DNA from: Clostridiales bacterium DTU069
GTDB lineage: Bacteria > Bacillota > Clostridia > DSM-8532
DNA length: 47,799 nucleotides
Direction of reading: 5' to 3'
Assembly (NCBI GenBank): GCA_001512485.1
Contig: LFRV01000060.1
Location: 1-47,799, forward strand
Shown here piece after piece: positions 8,084 to 17,527 of the stretch. Position numbers and translations under genes: made by a program. The notes beneath the pieces were generated by a model. The model had not been told where the DNA came from. It made no database searches and worked only from the letters and a program-made list of their open reading frames with translations. How positions within the stretch are numbered: the stretch's first letter is position 1; each line of letters begins with the position of its first letter.

Positions 8084-9675
8084 TTATTCCTTAATGGTTG
8101 TGTACATAAAATACTTGTAGCCCAGAGGTGAAGCATAGAATCCATCAAGCTTTTCACTCTTAAGATATATATCTACATAATAGTAAATGGGGCAAAGCAT
8201 CCATTCATCAAATATTATGTCTTCTGCCTGATGCATAAGTGACATACGCTCAGTCCTGTCAGACGAACTTTTAACCTTCGAAATTATTGCATCGTAATCA
8301 GTGTTCGACCACTGCGCGTCATTGTTTCCGCTGCCTGTTATCCACATATCGAGGAAGGTGATAGGATCGTTGTAGTCCCCGAGCCATCCATTGCGGGCAA
8401 TTTCGTATTCGCCGTTCTTGCGGGTATTAAGGAACGTGTTCCATTCCTGTGAAACGAGCGTAATATTAACGCCTATCTTTTTCCACATATCCTGCAGAGC
8501 TTCACCGATCATTTGGTGGCCGGTGTTTTCGTTATACAGGTATTCAAAGGTTGGCAGGCCTTCACCGTTCGGATATCCGGCTTCTGCAAGAAGCTGCTTC
8601 GCCTTTTCGAGGTTTTTCTCGTAAGCTGCGCCTGAAGGATCATAATAGTCGCCGCCAACCTCGCGGAATTCCTTCGTCGGATCGGCATCCGTCAAACCTG
8701 TCGGGACATATGCGCCCGCAGGCTGCTGCCCTGCCTGGCCGATGTTCACGCAGATATATTCGCGATCTACCGCCAATGTCAGAGCCTGACGAACCTTCGG
8801 GTTGTCCAGATGCGGTTTTGTTACGTTAAAGCTGATATAATATGTTCCTAATTGTCCTTCAATATTGAACTCAGGCTTATCTCTCCATGCGCTGATTTCA
8901 TCGGTCGGCATATCATCGGCAAAAAGGATTTCCTCGTTCTGGAATGCGGCAAGAATAGCGTTCGAGTCATCCATCAGCAGGAATTTAATGCGCTCAGGGC
9001 CTGTTATAGCTGAAGCATTCCAGTAATTCGGGTTCTTTTTGTAAATCATATGGGAATCATGAACCCATTCTTCCAGCATATACGGGCCATTGCCGATGTA
9101 AGTCTTTGGATCGAGCGTCCATGTGTCGGGGTTTGCTTCGACTATATCCTTGCGGACCGGATAAAATGTCGGGAATGCGCACAACTCAAGGAAATACGGT
9201 GTAATTGCCTTAAGTTTTACGACAAGTGTTTTGCTGTCGGGAGCCGATACTTCAAGTTTTCCCTCTTCGTAGCCTGCAATTGACTCGAACATATACGCAT
9301 AGTCAGCCGCTGTTTCGGGATCAATTGCCCTGTTCCACGAATATACAAAATCTTCTGCCGTAATCTCCTTGCCATCACTCCATTTCAAACCGTCACGAAG
9401 TTTGAAGGTGTAGGTTAACCCGTCGTCGCTGATGGTATAGGATTCAGCCTGTGCTTCTACAGGTACTCCGTCCTTGTCGAGGGTCATAAGTCCTTCGAAT
9501 GCGTGAACGATGAGCGTGGCGCCATCAACCGCGGAATTCAGCGCCGGGTCGATAATGTCCGGTTCCGAACCTACATGTACGGCAAGTTCGGATGTCGCTG
9601 TTTGTTGTGTTGTGCAGCCGCTCGCTACAATTCCGAAAAGCATAACTGCCGCTAAAAGAATAGCGATTTTTTCAT
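8084..9675 (-). CDS. oppA: Oligopeptide-binding lipoprotein (OppA family), one-base frameshift in the signal peptide
   Basis: The body is a full SBP_bac_5 peptide-binding protein of about 520 residues with the family core (LRDGLKWSDGKEITAEDFVYSW, YIGNGPYMLEEW, PKVRQALTLAVDREY). The uninterrupted frame starts only at an ATG at 9643 and would lack most of a signal peptide. Upstream, an ATG at 9675 with GGAGAGG in front begins MKKS then meets a stop after seven codons. Adding one A to the six-A run (9667-9672) gives MKKIAILLAAVMLFGIVASGC, a perfect lipoprotein signal with Cys21, joined in frame to the body. So the gene is complete apart from a single missing base. It is the last gene of the opp operon with its own leader, as often seen. 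The lesion could be real or a homopolymer read error. Confidence 0.85.
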
Positions 9676-9701
9676 GTTCTTCCTCTCCTTTTTTTATTTA
9701 T

Positions 9702-9758
9702 TATTGCATAAATGCAATAGGTCTAACTAAATAATGTCTATTATGATAACATATTATC
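9702..9758 (-). promoter_or_regulatory. Two palindromes upstream of oppA
   Basis: TATTGCAT-AA-ATGCAATA (9702-9719) is a perfect 8-bp inverted repeat just upstream of the oppA ribosome site, and TGATAACATATTATCA (9744-9759) is a second, near-perfect one. Both lie in the 163-base gap between oppF and oppA. They could be operators or RNA hairpins; which regulator is unknown. Confidence 0.45.
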
Positions 9759-9838
9759 ACAAACAAAATTACTAGTATAGATTTAGTTTAAAAAACCGAT
9801 ACCTAATGCGGGAAATATTAAACTATGCCAAATATTCT

Positions 9839-10825
9839 TCAGTCCGCCACTCTATCCAAATGATGGCAGGCCGCAAAATGCCCTTTTGATACTTCGACCA
9901 GTTCCGGTTCCTGTTCAGCGCACAGTTTGTCCGCATAGGGGCACCTTGTACGGAAACGACAGCCGCTTGGCGGGTTCAAAGGACTCGGAACGTCGCCTTC
10001 AAGCACGATACGTTTCTTTTCACGGCTTGTGACCGGATCGGGTATCGGAATAGCCGAGATCAATGAACGCGTATACGGATGTACGTTATGGAAAGTAAGC
10101 TCATAGCTCTCGGCAAGTTCTACGATCTTTCCGAGGTACATTACTCCGATACGCCTGCTTATATGTTTTACTACAGATAAATCATGGGCAATGAACAGGT
10201 ATGTCAGCTCCATTTTTTCCTGCAATTCTTCGAACATATTCACAATTTGCGCCTGTATTGAAACATCGAGCGCCGATACGGGTTCATCGCATACAATAAA
10301 ATCGGGATCAACCGCAAGAGCGCGGGCAATGCCAATCCTCTGCCGCTGACCTCCTGAGAATTCATGCGGGAAACGGTTCGCGTGTTCACTGTTCAGACCT
10401 ACGCATTCCAGCAGTTGAATTATTTTATCCGCTCTCTCTTTCCTGGAGTTGGCCAGTTTATGGATGTCAATCGGCTCACCCACTATATCTCCGACCGTCA
10501 TCCTCGGATTCAGCGAAGAATACGGGTCCTGAAAAACTATCTGCATTTTCCTCCGGTACGGCATCATATCAGCGTGGGTAATATCCGTGCCATCATAAAT
10601 TATTCTGCCAGCGGTAGGTTCATAAAGGCGCAGAATAGTCCGGCCTGTCGTGGTTTTGCCGCATCCCGATTCGCCGACAAGTCCAAGTGTTTCTCCTTTT
10701 TCTATATAAAAAGAGATATCATCCACCGCTTTTACATATTTGTTTGAAAAAAGACCGCTTCCGACAGGAAAATATTGTTTTAGATTCTTAACTTCAACTA
10801 GAATGTTATTATCATTCGCAGTCAT
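9839..10825 (-). CDS. oppF: Oligopeptide ABC transporter ATP-binding protein OppF
   Basis: A 328-residue ATPase with Walker A GESGCGKTT (51-59), Q-loop VFQDPYSSLNPRMTV, signature FSGGQRQR (156-163), Walker B VCDEPVSALD and the C-terminal oligopeptide/dipeptide domain containing the Cys-rich GCRFRTRCPYADKLC motif, which in relatives can hold an iron-sulfur cluster. The SNKYVKAVDDISF start is typical of OppF. The ribosome site AGGAGGTG precedes the ATG, whose first base overlaps the oppD stop (TAATG), so oppD and oppF are translationally coupled. Confidence 0.92.
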   Translation of the reverse strand: MTANDNNILVEVKNLKQYFPVGSGLFSNKYVKAVDDISFYIEKGETLGLVGESGCGKTTTGRTILRLYEPTAGRIIYDGTDITHADMMPYRRKMQIVFQDPYSSLNPRMTVGDIVGEPIDIHKLANSRKERADKIIQLLECVGLNSEHANRFPHEFSGGQRQRIGIARALAVDPDFIVCDEPVSALDVSIQAQIVNMFEELQEKMELTYLFIAHDLSVVKHISRRIGVMYLGKIVELAESYELTFHNVHPYTRSLISAIPIPDPVTSREKKRIVLEGDVPSPLNPPSGCRFRTRCPYADKLCAEQEPELVEVSKGHFAACHHLDRVAD

Positions 10826-11829
10826 TAACGCTCACCTCCTGTTGCGGCTTCGTATGCTTTTTTCTGCAGTAGCCAGCAGGCGCATATATGGTTGTCGGAA
10901 ACATTAGTGTATTCCGGCATCTGTCTTAAACATATTTTCATGCATTTGTCGCAGCGCGGCGCGAACGGGCAGCCTGCCGGCGGATTCAGCATGTCCACCG
11001 GAACTCCTTTAATAGGAACCAGTTTTTCGCGCTCTTTTTTGTTCAGATTCGGAATGCTTTTCAAAAGCCCTTTTGTGTATTCATGCTGCGGGTTATAAAA
11101 TATATCGTCTGCCGAACCTGACTCTACAATCTTGCCTGCGTACATAACCGCGATTTTATCGCACATGCTTGCTACAATGCCAAGATCGTGAGTAATTAAA
11201 ATAATCGACATATTTATTTTCTTCTTTAATTCCATCATTAATTCTATTATTTGGGCCTGAATCGTAACATCGAGCGCCGTAGTCGGCTCGTCCGCAATGA
11301 GCAGTTTCGGCTCGCATGCGAGCGCAATCGCAATCATCACCCTTTGGCGCATCCCGCCCGAAAGTTCATGCGGGTATTGTTTCAGACGCCTTTCGGGTTC
11401 GTTGATCCCTACAAGGTTCAGCAGTTCAAGTGATCTTTCGTAGGCTTGCTGCTTATCCATTTTTGTATGCAGGAAAAGGGCTTCCTGTATCTGATTTCCG
11501 ACCGTGTAAACAGGGTTCAGCGATGTCATCGGATCCTGGAATATAATGCTGACTTCATTACCGCGCATATTCTGCAGTTCTTTTTCAGTCATTTCATGAA
11601 TATTGTGTCCGTTAAATTCAATACTACCGGATACGATTTTTCCCGGATACGGAATCAGACCCATGATCGAATAAGCCGTAACGGATTTCCCGCTACCGCT
11701 TTCGCCGACAATGCCAAGAACATCTCCTTCTTCCATGCGGAGGGATATGTCGTTAATGGCTTTTACTTCGCCGGCGGGTGTAAAAAATGATACTTTTAAA
11801 TTGTTTATATTCAATAATGTGTTACCCAT
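10825..11829 (-). CDS. oppD: Oligopeptide ABC transporter ATP-binding protein OppD
   Basis: A 334-residue ATPase with Walker A GESGSGKS (42-49), the segment IFQDPMTSLNPVYTVGNQI, signature LSGGMRQRV, Walker B IADEPTTALDVTIQAQI and the C-terminal oligo_HPY motif with GCPFAPRCDKCMKIC. The start at 11829 is chosen because the protein then begins MGNTLLNINNLKVSF, directly at the first beta strand; a GTG 19 codons earlier would overlap oppC and has no matching homologous sequence. The gap to oppC is 13 bases. It pairs with OppF as the heterodimeric motor. Confidence 0.92.
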   Translation of the reverse strand: MGNTLLNINNLKVSFFTPAGEVKAINDISLRMEEGDVLGIVGESGSGKSVTAYSIMGLIPYPGKIVSGSIEFNGHNIHEMTEKELQNMRGNEVSIIFQDPMTSLNPVYTVGNQIQEALFLHTKMDKQQAYERSLELLNLVGINEPERRLKQYPHELSGGMRQRVMIAIALACEPKLLIADEPTTALDVTIQAQIIELMMELKKKINMSIILITHDLGIVASMCDKIAVMYAGKIVESGSADDIFYNPQHEYTKGLLKSIPNLNKKEREKLVPIKGVPVDMLNPPAGCPFAPRCDKCMKICLRQMPEYTNVSDNHICACWLLQKKAYEAATGGER

Positions 11830-11842
11830 AGTTCTATACCGC

Positions 11843-12892
11843 CTAATCTTTAAGTTTAGGGTCGAAAGCATCCCGTAATCCGTCACCGAGAAGATTAAAT
11901 GATAAAATAATTATACTTATCATTATTGCGGGAGCCAATAAACGATGCGGGTATGATCTAATCCCATTAAGCGCCTGTGAAGCCATTGACCCAAGACTTG
12001 GCATCGGCGCCGATACCCCAAGACCGATAAAACTTAAAAAACTTTCGGTAAATATTGCCGATGGTATCTGCAGCGTAGTAGTTACAATCAGAGGACCGAT
12101 TGCGTTTGTCAGAAGGTGTTTTCTTATAATTCTTCCGTGTGAAGCGCCCAGCGCTTTGGCAGCGGTTACGTAATCCTGTTCCTTCAATGAAAGGATCTGG
12201 CTGCGCACAATTCTCGACATGCCAACCCAGTACAGCAATGAAAAAACAATAAATATACTGATTAATCCTACTCCTACTATATCAATCCATGCAAATCCCT
12301 TTACATTAGCCGCCAAATCTCTGAGCGGGTATTTCAGCGTAACCGAAAGCAGAATAATGATAAGGATATCCGGTATTGTATATATAACATCAACAATACG
12401 CATCATTATCATATCTATCTTTCCGCCGAAATAACCGGAGATAGCTCCGTAAGTCGAACCGATAATTAAGATAATCGCGCTCGCGACCAAGCCGACAAGA
12501 AGGGATATCCTGCTTCCCATCATTAATCTTATCGTAGTGTCCCGGCCCAAACTGTCGGTTCCGAGAAAATGCGGAAACACCTTTTCACCCGCTGCTTTTC
12601 TGGCAAGTTCTTCTTCAGAGTATTGCATTATCCCCAGGTTTTCACTGCCGCGGATCTGCTGCTCGTATGAGTATGGATAAAACGATGGCAAAACAAACGC
12701 AAATATCATTATAAAGATTATTACCGCCAACGAAATCATAGCAACCTTGTTTTTTCTTAACCTGCGGAATCCATCCCTCCAAAAATTAACACTTTCCCGC
12801 ATAACGACAAGGCTCTGTTTTTCGCTTTCTTCCGCCGGTAAAAAATCCGATACATCCAATTGAAAACTGAGGGGATTCTTTTTACTGTTCAT
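11843..12892 (-). CDS. oppC: Oligopeptide ABC transporter permease OppC
   Basis: A 349-residue membrane protein with an N-terminal OppC_N segment, a periplasmic loop bearing FLGTDSLGRDTTIRLMMGSR (family hallmark), about six membrane helices and the EAA loop region DYVTAAKALGASHGRIIRKH. The long insert between the first helix and the hallmark (about 40 residues including EELARKAAGEK) is longer than in the shortest DppC-type proteins. It ends GDGLRDAFDPKLKD, the classic OppC tail. It lies 14 bases downstream of oppB. Confidence 0.92.
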   Translation of the reverse strand: MNSKKNPLSFQLDVSDFLPAEESEKQSLVVMRESVNFWRDGFRRLRKNKVAMISLAVIIFIMIFAFVLPSFYPYSYEQQIRGSENLGIMQYSEEELARKAAGEKVFPHFLGTDSLGRDTTIRLMMGSRISLLVGLVASAIILIIGSTYGAISGYFGGKIDMIMMRIVDVIYTIPDILIIILLSVTLKYPLRDLAANVKGFAWIDIVGVGLISIFIVFSLLYWVGMSRIVRSQILSLKEQDYVTAAKALGASHGRIIRKHLLTNAIGPLIVTTTLQIPSAIFTESFLSFIGLGVSAPMPSLGSMASQALNGIRSYPHRLLAPAIMISIIILSFNLLGDGLRDAFDPKLKD

Positions 12893-12906
12893 AACTGTGC
12901 CACCCC

Positions 12907-13836
12907 CTACTTCAGCTTAATACGCGGATCTATAATTTTATAGGCAATGTCCACCAGAACATTAAGAACAATCAATAAAGTCGCGAGAAATATCGTTGTG
13001 CCCATAATCAACGGATAATCGCGATCTGTAATTGAACTTATGAATTCACTGCCCAGACCCGGTATTGTAAATATTCTTTCCACAACAAAATTGCCTGTCA
13101 TAATAAAAGCAAGAAGCGGTCCTAAATACGTAACAACAGGCAAAACCGCGTTTCTTAGGGCATGCTTGAACAAACATTTAAACTGGGAAAGGCCTTTTGC
13201 TTTCGCGGTGCGCATATAATCCTGTCCAAGCACATCCAGCATACTGGTCCGCGTAAGCCGGGCAATATATGCTGTTGGATAAAATGACAGTGAAATAACG
13301 GGCAGAACATAATGTGCCGGGGAAGTAAGGCCAAAAGTAGGCAATATGCGTAGCACAACGCCACAGACATACATAAGCACCGTAGCTACGACAAACGACG
13401 GTATCGCATTACCGACCGTAGCTATGGCCATAATAGTTCTATCAAGCCATTTTTCCCGGTTCACTGCGGCTATCGAACCCAGCGGAATGCCAAGGCAGAT
13501 TGCCGTCAAAACTGATATTGCGCCCAAACGTGCCGATACAGGAAATCTTACGCTGATAATATCGTTTATTTCCTGTCCGCGCTTTTTTAGTGAAGTACCT
13601 AAATCAAGCTTAAAGATTAAGCGTTTCATATAATTAGCATATTGAACCGGAACAGGCTGATCCAAACCGTATTTTTTCTCAAGAGCTTCAAGTGTCTGAG
13701 GTGATGGCGCCTTCTCGGCAAGAAAGGGACCGCCCGGAACAAGAAACATCAGGAAAAAAGTAATGGTTGCAACAGCAAATATTGTGACAATTGCTGATGC
13801 TACCCTCTTGATGATATAACCCCCCATTTTTTTCAC
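12907..13836 (-). CDS. oppB: Oligopeptide ABC transporter permease OppB
   Basis: A 309-residue permease starting GGYIIKRVASAIVTIFAVATITFFLM, with PGGPF in the first external loop, the EAA loop YMRTAKAKGLSQFKCLFKHALRNA, and the ending DIAYKIIDPRIKLK. These are standard DppB/OppB features and six helices are predicted. It is the first gene of the opp operon, has GGGAG before the ATG and sits behind a 160-base leader with a strong promoter. Confidence 0.92.
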   Translation of the reverse strand: MKKMGGYIIKRVASAIVTIFAVATITFFLMFLVPGGPFLAEKAPSPQTLEALEKKYGLDQPVPVQYANYMKRLIFKLDLGTSLKKRGQEINDIISVRFPVSARLGAISVLTAICLGIPLGSIAAVNREKWLDRTIMAIATVGNAIPSFVVATVLMYVCGVVLRILPTFGLTSPAHYVLPVISLSFYPTAYIARLTRTSMLDVLGQDYMRTAKAKGLSQFKCLFKHALRNAVLPVVTYLGPLLAFIMTGNFVVERIFTIPGLGSEFISSITDRDYPLIMGTTIFLATLLIVLNVLVDIAYKIIDPRIKLK

Positions 13837-13909
13837 TCCCTACGCAGACATATCATCCAGCAAAATCAAAGCCATTTGTTTAATATATAACGATACTTGA
13901 TAAAGCCTT

Positions 13910-13974
13910 GCTTAACGTGCGGCGAGTATATATTTCACAACAGGTGTAACCTGAAATCTCCCGCTTAACTAAGC
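13910..13974 (-). promoter_or_regulatory. Structured 5' leader of the opp operon
   Basis: Nested complementary segments: GCTTA (13910-13914) with TAAGC (13970-13974); GCGG (13919-13922) with CCGC (13961-13964); ATTT (13932-13935) with AAAT (13954-13957); CAGGT (13941-13945) with ACCTG (13949-13953). Together they fold into one long interrupted stem in the opp transcript, between the promoter and oppB. No known riboswitch consensus was recognised. Confidence 0.45.
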
Positions 13975-13996
13975 ATTTTTATACTATAACGGATTA

Positions 13997-14025
13997 ATTA
14001 TACGGCGTTATAAGGAATTTGTCAA
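13997..14025 (-). promoter_or_regulatory. Promoter of the oppBCDF-A operon
   Basis: On the minus strand TTGACA (14025-14020), a 17-base spacer and TATAAT (14002-13997): both hexamers match the sigma-A consensus exactly. The start point would be about 13990, giving a leader of about 150 bases. The rest of the 336-base gap 13837-14172 holds no gene; the part next to the lacI stop shows nothing I can name. Confidence 0.85.
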
Positions 14026-14172
14026 ACCAGGCACGCACATCGGCAAATAGGAATTTCAGGCAATGATGCCTGATAATACCGCATTTTGGATATGGATATA
14101 CTATTTGCAGCCCGTAATAGAGGCTTACGAAGAAGTTTCCTTATAAATAATATAATACCTGTAATACCCGCA

Positions 14173-15213
14173 TCAGCAAGAATCGGACGCAGGCATTGTA
14201 GATTCGCGTTCTATTATAGTACATGCAAGCATAACCTTCTGACCACGCTGTATATGTTTCCCGGCCAGAATATTTAATAAAACCTGTGTGGCTGTTTGAC
14301 CCATATCAAACAAAGGGAGCGAAACCGTACTGAGTTTCGGCCTGCTTGCAGTTCCGATTTCACGGTTGTCAAATCCTATCAATGCGAGGTCCTTCCCGAC
14401 CTGTATTTTATGTTCGGTGCAGTAATCAATCACACCTGCTGCCATTAAATCGTTATGGGCAAATATCGCGGTTACGCCAGATTGAATTAATTCTTTGCTT
14501 AATTCGTAACCTATATCCCGTTCCCAATTTCCATATACAATATGTTTTGGGTTAAAAGGTATTTTATTCGCATAAAGAGCTTCCTGATAGCCAAGAATGC
14601 GGTTGGCAGAGTGAATACTGTTTGTCGGACCTGCAATAACACCTATATCGCAATGGCCTCTGTCAATCAGCAACTGTGTAGCTTCATAGGCGGCTTTCTG
14701 ATCATCGTAAAGCACGCAGGGGATATTGGGATCGGTGCTGTAGCAGTAGGTATAAACGAATGGTATTTCTTCGTAATTATATACAGGAGCAATTGCCCTG
14801 CTGTGATATCCTACATAAATGATGCCGTTTACCTGCTTTGACAGCATCGTGTCGACCTGCGAATGAACCAGTTTTGCGCATTCTTCGGGATCGGGCTGAT
14901 TGCCGAAACGCTTGTTAAAACGCAGGTTGCCCAATATATAATGGTATCCGTTATTTTCACAGTAAGCATCAATACCGTCAACGATTTCCGGCGTATTAAA
15001 AACGGTAAGGTCTTCGGTAATAACACCTATTGTACGGCTTTGTCCGTTTTTCAGGCTTCGGGCGGTAAAATTCGGACGGTAATTAAGTTCACGTGCTATT
15101 TTCATTACATTGTTCACGGTTTCCTGGCTGATACCGCCTTTCCTGTTTAATACCTTCGATACAGTTGCTATGGATACATTTGCTTTCTCAGCAATTTCGC
15201 GTATAGTAGCCAT
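14173..15213 (-). CDS. LacI-family transcriptional regulator
   Basis: A 346-residue repressor. Residues 2-24 form the LacI helix-turn-helix (TIREIAEKANVSIATVSKVLN), followed by the hinge helix region NYRPNFTARSLKNGQSRTIGV and a periplasmic-binding-protein-like effector domain with HNDLMAAGVIDYC and IGFDNREIG motifs. Length is typical. It is divergent from the GH127 gene, and the 340-base region between them carries several AAACGTTT-type palindromes of the kind LacI proteins bind, so it most likely represses the arabinoside locus and perhaps itself. The sugar effector is not evident. The start ATG has GAGGAAGG upstream. Confidence 0.9.
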   Translation of the reverse strand: MATIREIAEKANVSIATVSKVLNRKGGISQETVNNVMKIARELNYRPNFTARSLKNGQSRTIGVITEDLTVFNTPEIVDGIDAYCENNGYHYILGNLRFNKRFGNQPDPEECAKLVHSQVDTMLSKQVNGIIYVGYHSRAIAPVYNYEEIPFVYTYCYSTDPNIPCVLYDDQKAAYEATQLLIDRGHCDIGVIAGPTNSIHSANRILGYQEALYANKIPFNPKHIVYGNWERDIGYELSKELIQSGVTAIFAHNDLMAAGVIDYCTEHKIQVGKDLALIGFDNREIGTASRPKLSTVSLPLFDMGQTATQVLLNILAGKHIQRGQKVMLACTIIERESTMPASDSC

Positions 15214-15280
15214 TTATCCTTCCTCTTTTTAATTCCTTTTATATCTTCTATTTATATCTTCCATAGAAACATTACCACAA

Positions 15281-15288
15281 AAACGTTT
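15281..15288. promoter_or_regulatory. LacI-type operator candidate 1
   Basis: AAACGTTT palindrome (context CACAAAAACGTTTAACAT), about 68 bases upstream of the lacI start; probable autoregulation site. Confidence 0.55.
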
Positions 15289-15381
15289 AACATACAAGCC
15301 ATATAAACATAGAATTACTAATAAATGGATAGAATAGCACATAAGTTGAATATTGGACGACAGATATGCTAATTACATAGA

Positions 15382-15389
15382 AAACGTTT
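15382..15389. promoter_or_regulatory. LacI-type operator candidate 2
   Basis: AAACGTTT palindrome in the middle of the divergent intergenic region. A looser relative, CAACGTTTT, lies at 15443-15451. The remainder of the 340-base gap is AT-rich with no gene. Confidence 0.5.
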
Positions 15390-15472
15390 AAATTTAGGCA
15401 GTTTGCACAAATAAAAATGCAAATTGCAATCAATATTAATAACAACGTTTTAAAAAAAATTATTTTTAGTAC

Positions 15473-15501
15473 TTTACAAGTTTATTATTTGGTGATATAG
15501 T
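15473..15501 (+). promoter_or_regulatory. Promoter of the GH127 operon
   Basis: TTTACA (15473-15478), a 17-base spacer and TATAGT (15496-15501). An AAACGTTT operator begins 13 bases after the -10 box, where repressor binding would block transcription. Confidence 0.75.
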
Positions 15502-15514
15502 ATTAATTGAAGTT

Positions 15515-15522
15515 AAACGTTT
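15515..15522. promoter_or_regulatory. LacI-type operator candidate 3 at the transcription start
   Basis: AAACGTTT within GTTAAACGTTTACC, just downstream of the predicted start point of the GH127 operon; the best-placed operator of the set. Confidence 0.65.
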
Positions 15523-15553
15523 ACCATAACAACAAACAATAAAGGAGCAGAAT

Positions 15554-17503
15554 ATGTTTTCGATATTGCAGATGCCGGAACTGGATCAGGTGGCTATTAA
15601 TGATAAGCTGTGGAACCATTACACTAATATGGTTGCCGATGTCATAATTCCGTATCAATGGAACATACTGAATGATCGGATACCGGATGCTCCGCCGTCA
15701 TATTGCCTTGAGAACTTCAGGATAACTGCGGGAGAAACGGCAGGAGAGCATAAAGGCGTGGTTTTCATAGATACCGATATTTATAAATGGCTGGAATCGG
15801 TGGCATATTGCATACATAACGGTACGGGTTCCCGTTTTGAAGCCATTGCCGATGAAGTTATAGATTTAATTGGCAGGGCTCAGCAAAATGATGGTTATTT
15901 AAATACATACTATACAATAGCCGAACCGGATGCACGCTGGAGCAATCTTGTGGAAGGGCATGAGCTGTACAGCGCAGGCCACCTTATTGAAGCCGGCGTG
16001 GCATATTACAAAGCAACGGGAAAAGACAAACTGCTGAACATATCCCGGCGCTTTGCCGATCTCATCTGTAGTGTTTTCGGATCCGGCGAAAACCAGATAA
16101 AAGGATATCCCGGCCATCAGGAGATTGAATTGGCATTGGTTAAATTATATCGTTTAACCGGTGACAGAAAATATCTTGAATGCGCTAAATTCTTTATTGA
16201 AGAGCGGGGAAAGCAGCCAAATTACTTTGAAGCGGAGATTTCAAAAAGAAACGGGCAGTTTTTGTTCCCGGAATTAAAAGATTACGATTTAAAATATTCA
16301 CAGGCTCATGTCCCTGTCAGAGAACAGCGCACCGCCGAAGGACATGCTGTCAGGGCAATGTATATGTTCTGTGCAATGGCGGATCTTGCGGTGGAATATA
16401 AAGATGAGGAAATGCTTAATGTATGCCGGGAATTATGGCTTAATACGACGCGCAAACGCATGTACATTACGGGTGGAATAGGCTCGTCAGGACATTTCGA
16501 GAGATTCACGACAGATTACCATCTGCCGAATGCTTCGGCTTACTGTGAAACCTGTGCGTCAATAGGTCTTGCGCTTTTTGGCCGGCGTATGGCCGCAATC
16601 GAACATGATGCAAGTTATTATGACATAGTGGAACGGGCATTATATAATACTTTGCTTGCAGGTATAAGCATTGAAGGGGATCGTTACTTTTATGTAAATC
16701 CTCTGGAAGTTGTTCCTGAAGCATGCATGGACGCAACTTCTCTGAAGCATGTAAAACCGGTACGCCAGCGCTGGTTCAATGTGGCCTGCTGTCCTACCAA
16801 TATAGCCCGCACGCTGGCTTCGTTGGGCCAGTACATATATGCGTATGATGAGAACACCGTTTATATTAATTTGTTCATATCATCTTCCTTCAGTTTTGAA
16901 GTCGGCGGTGAAAAGGCTGAGATTAGTATGGAAGTGGATCTTATCGACAGCGGAAATGTTTCAATTACCGTAAAGACTCCAACCGACAGAAGACTGCGCC
17001 TCGCAGTACGAATTCCCGAATATGATCGTACCCCTGAGTTCAGTATCGATGGTAAAAAGATACATACTGAAAGCGACAGGAATTATGCTATTGTCGAAGT
17101 TGAACAGGCAGGCAATCAAACGGTATTGATGAAACTTAAGCTAAAACCCAGATGGATAGCGTCCCATCCGAATGTATCGGAAAATTCGGGGAAAGTTGCT
17201 TTAATGAAGGGACCTTTTGTCTACTGTCTTGAAGAGATGGACAACGGGAGAAACCTCTCGTCGGTATTTGTTGATACAAAAGAGACTGTGGAAGAATACC
17301 GTGACGGATCACTGCCTCTCGGGCTGCCGTATCTGGTATACAAGGGCGGTCGCCTGACAGATGTAGAATGGAACGGGAATATATTATACGATGATGCGCG
17401 GTTTAATATTGAACCTACGGTTTTAAAAGCGGTTCCCTATGGAATATGGGGAAACCGGAAACCGGGCGAAATGATTGTCTGGCAGAAAGCTTTGCTCAGG
17501 TAG
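15554..17503 (+). CDS. GH127 beta-L-arabinofuranosidase (DUF1680)
   Basis: A 649-residue protein covering the full GH127 family: an (alpha/alpha)6 barrel to about residue 430 and C-terminal beta domains. The HypBA1 active-site set can be traced: Glu316 in HFERFTTDY (acid/base equivalent), Glu332 and Cys334 in YCETC, and Cys412-Cys413 in NVACCPTN. In the Bifidobacterium enzyme these Glu and Cys residues hold zinc and one Cys (equivalent to Cys412) is the nucleophile. There is no signal peptide, so the enzyme is cytoplasmic and acts on imported arabinofuranosides, such as those from hydroxyproline-rich wall glycoproteins. GGAG lies eight bases before the ATG. It is first in an operon with a sugar importer. 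Related GH146/GH127 members can differ in linkage preference. Confidence 0.9.
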   Translation: MFSILQMPELDQVAINDKLWNHYTNMVADVIIPYQWNILNDRIPDAPPSYCLENFRITAGETAGEHKGVVFIDTDIYKWLESVAYCIHNGTGSRFEAIADEVIDLIGRAQQNDGYLNTYYTIAEPDARWSNLVEGHELYSAGHLIEAGVAYYKATGKDKLLNISRRFADLICSVFGSGENQIKGYPGHQEIELALVKLYRLTGDRKYLECAKFFIEERGKQPNYFEAEISKRNGQFLFPELKDYDLKYSQAHVPVREQRTAEGHAVRAMYMFCAMADLAVEYKDEEMLNVCRELWLNTTRKRMYITGGIGSSGHFERFTTDYHLPNASAYCETCASIGLALFGRRMAAIEHDASYYDIVERALYNTLLAGISIEGDRYFYVNPLEVVPEACMDATSLKHVKPVRQRWFNVACCPTNIARTLASLGQYIYAYDENTVYINLFISSSFSFEVGGEKAEISMEVDLIDSGNVSITVKTPTDRRLRLAVRIPEYDRTPEFSIDGKKIHTESDRNYAIVEVEQAGNQTVLMKLKLKPRWIASHPNVSENSGKVALMKGPFVYCLEEMDNGRNLSSVFVDTKETVEEYRDGSLPLGLPYLVYKGGRLTDVEWNGNILYDDARFNIEPTVLKAVPYGIWGNRKPGEMIVWQKALLR

Positions 17504-17527
17504 AATTAGCTTCAGCCTAAATTAGTT

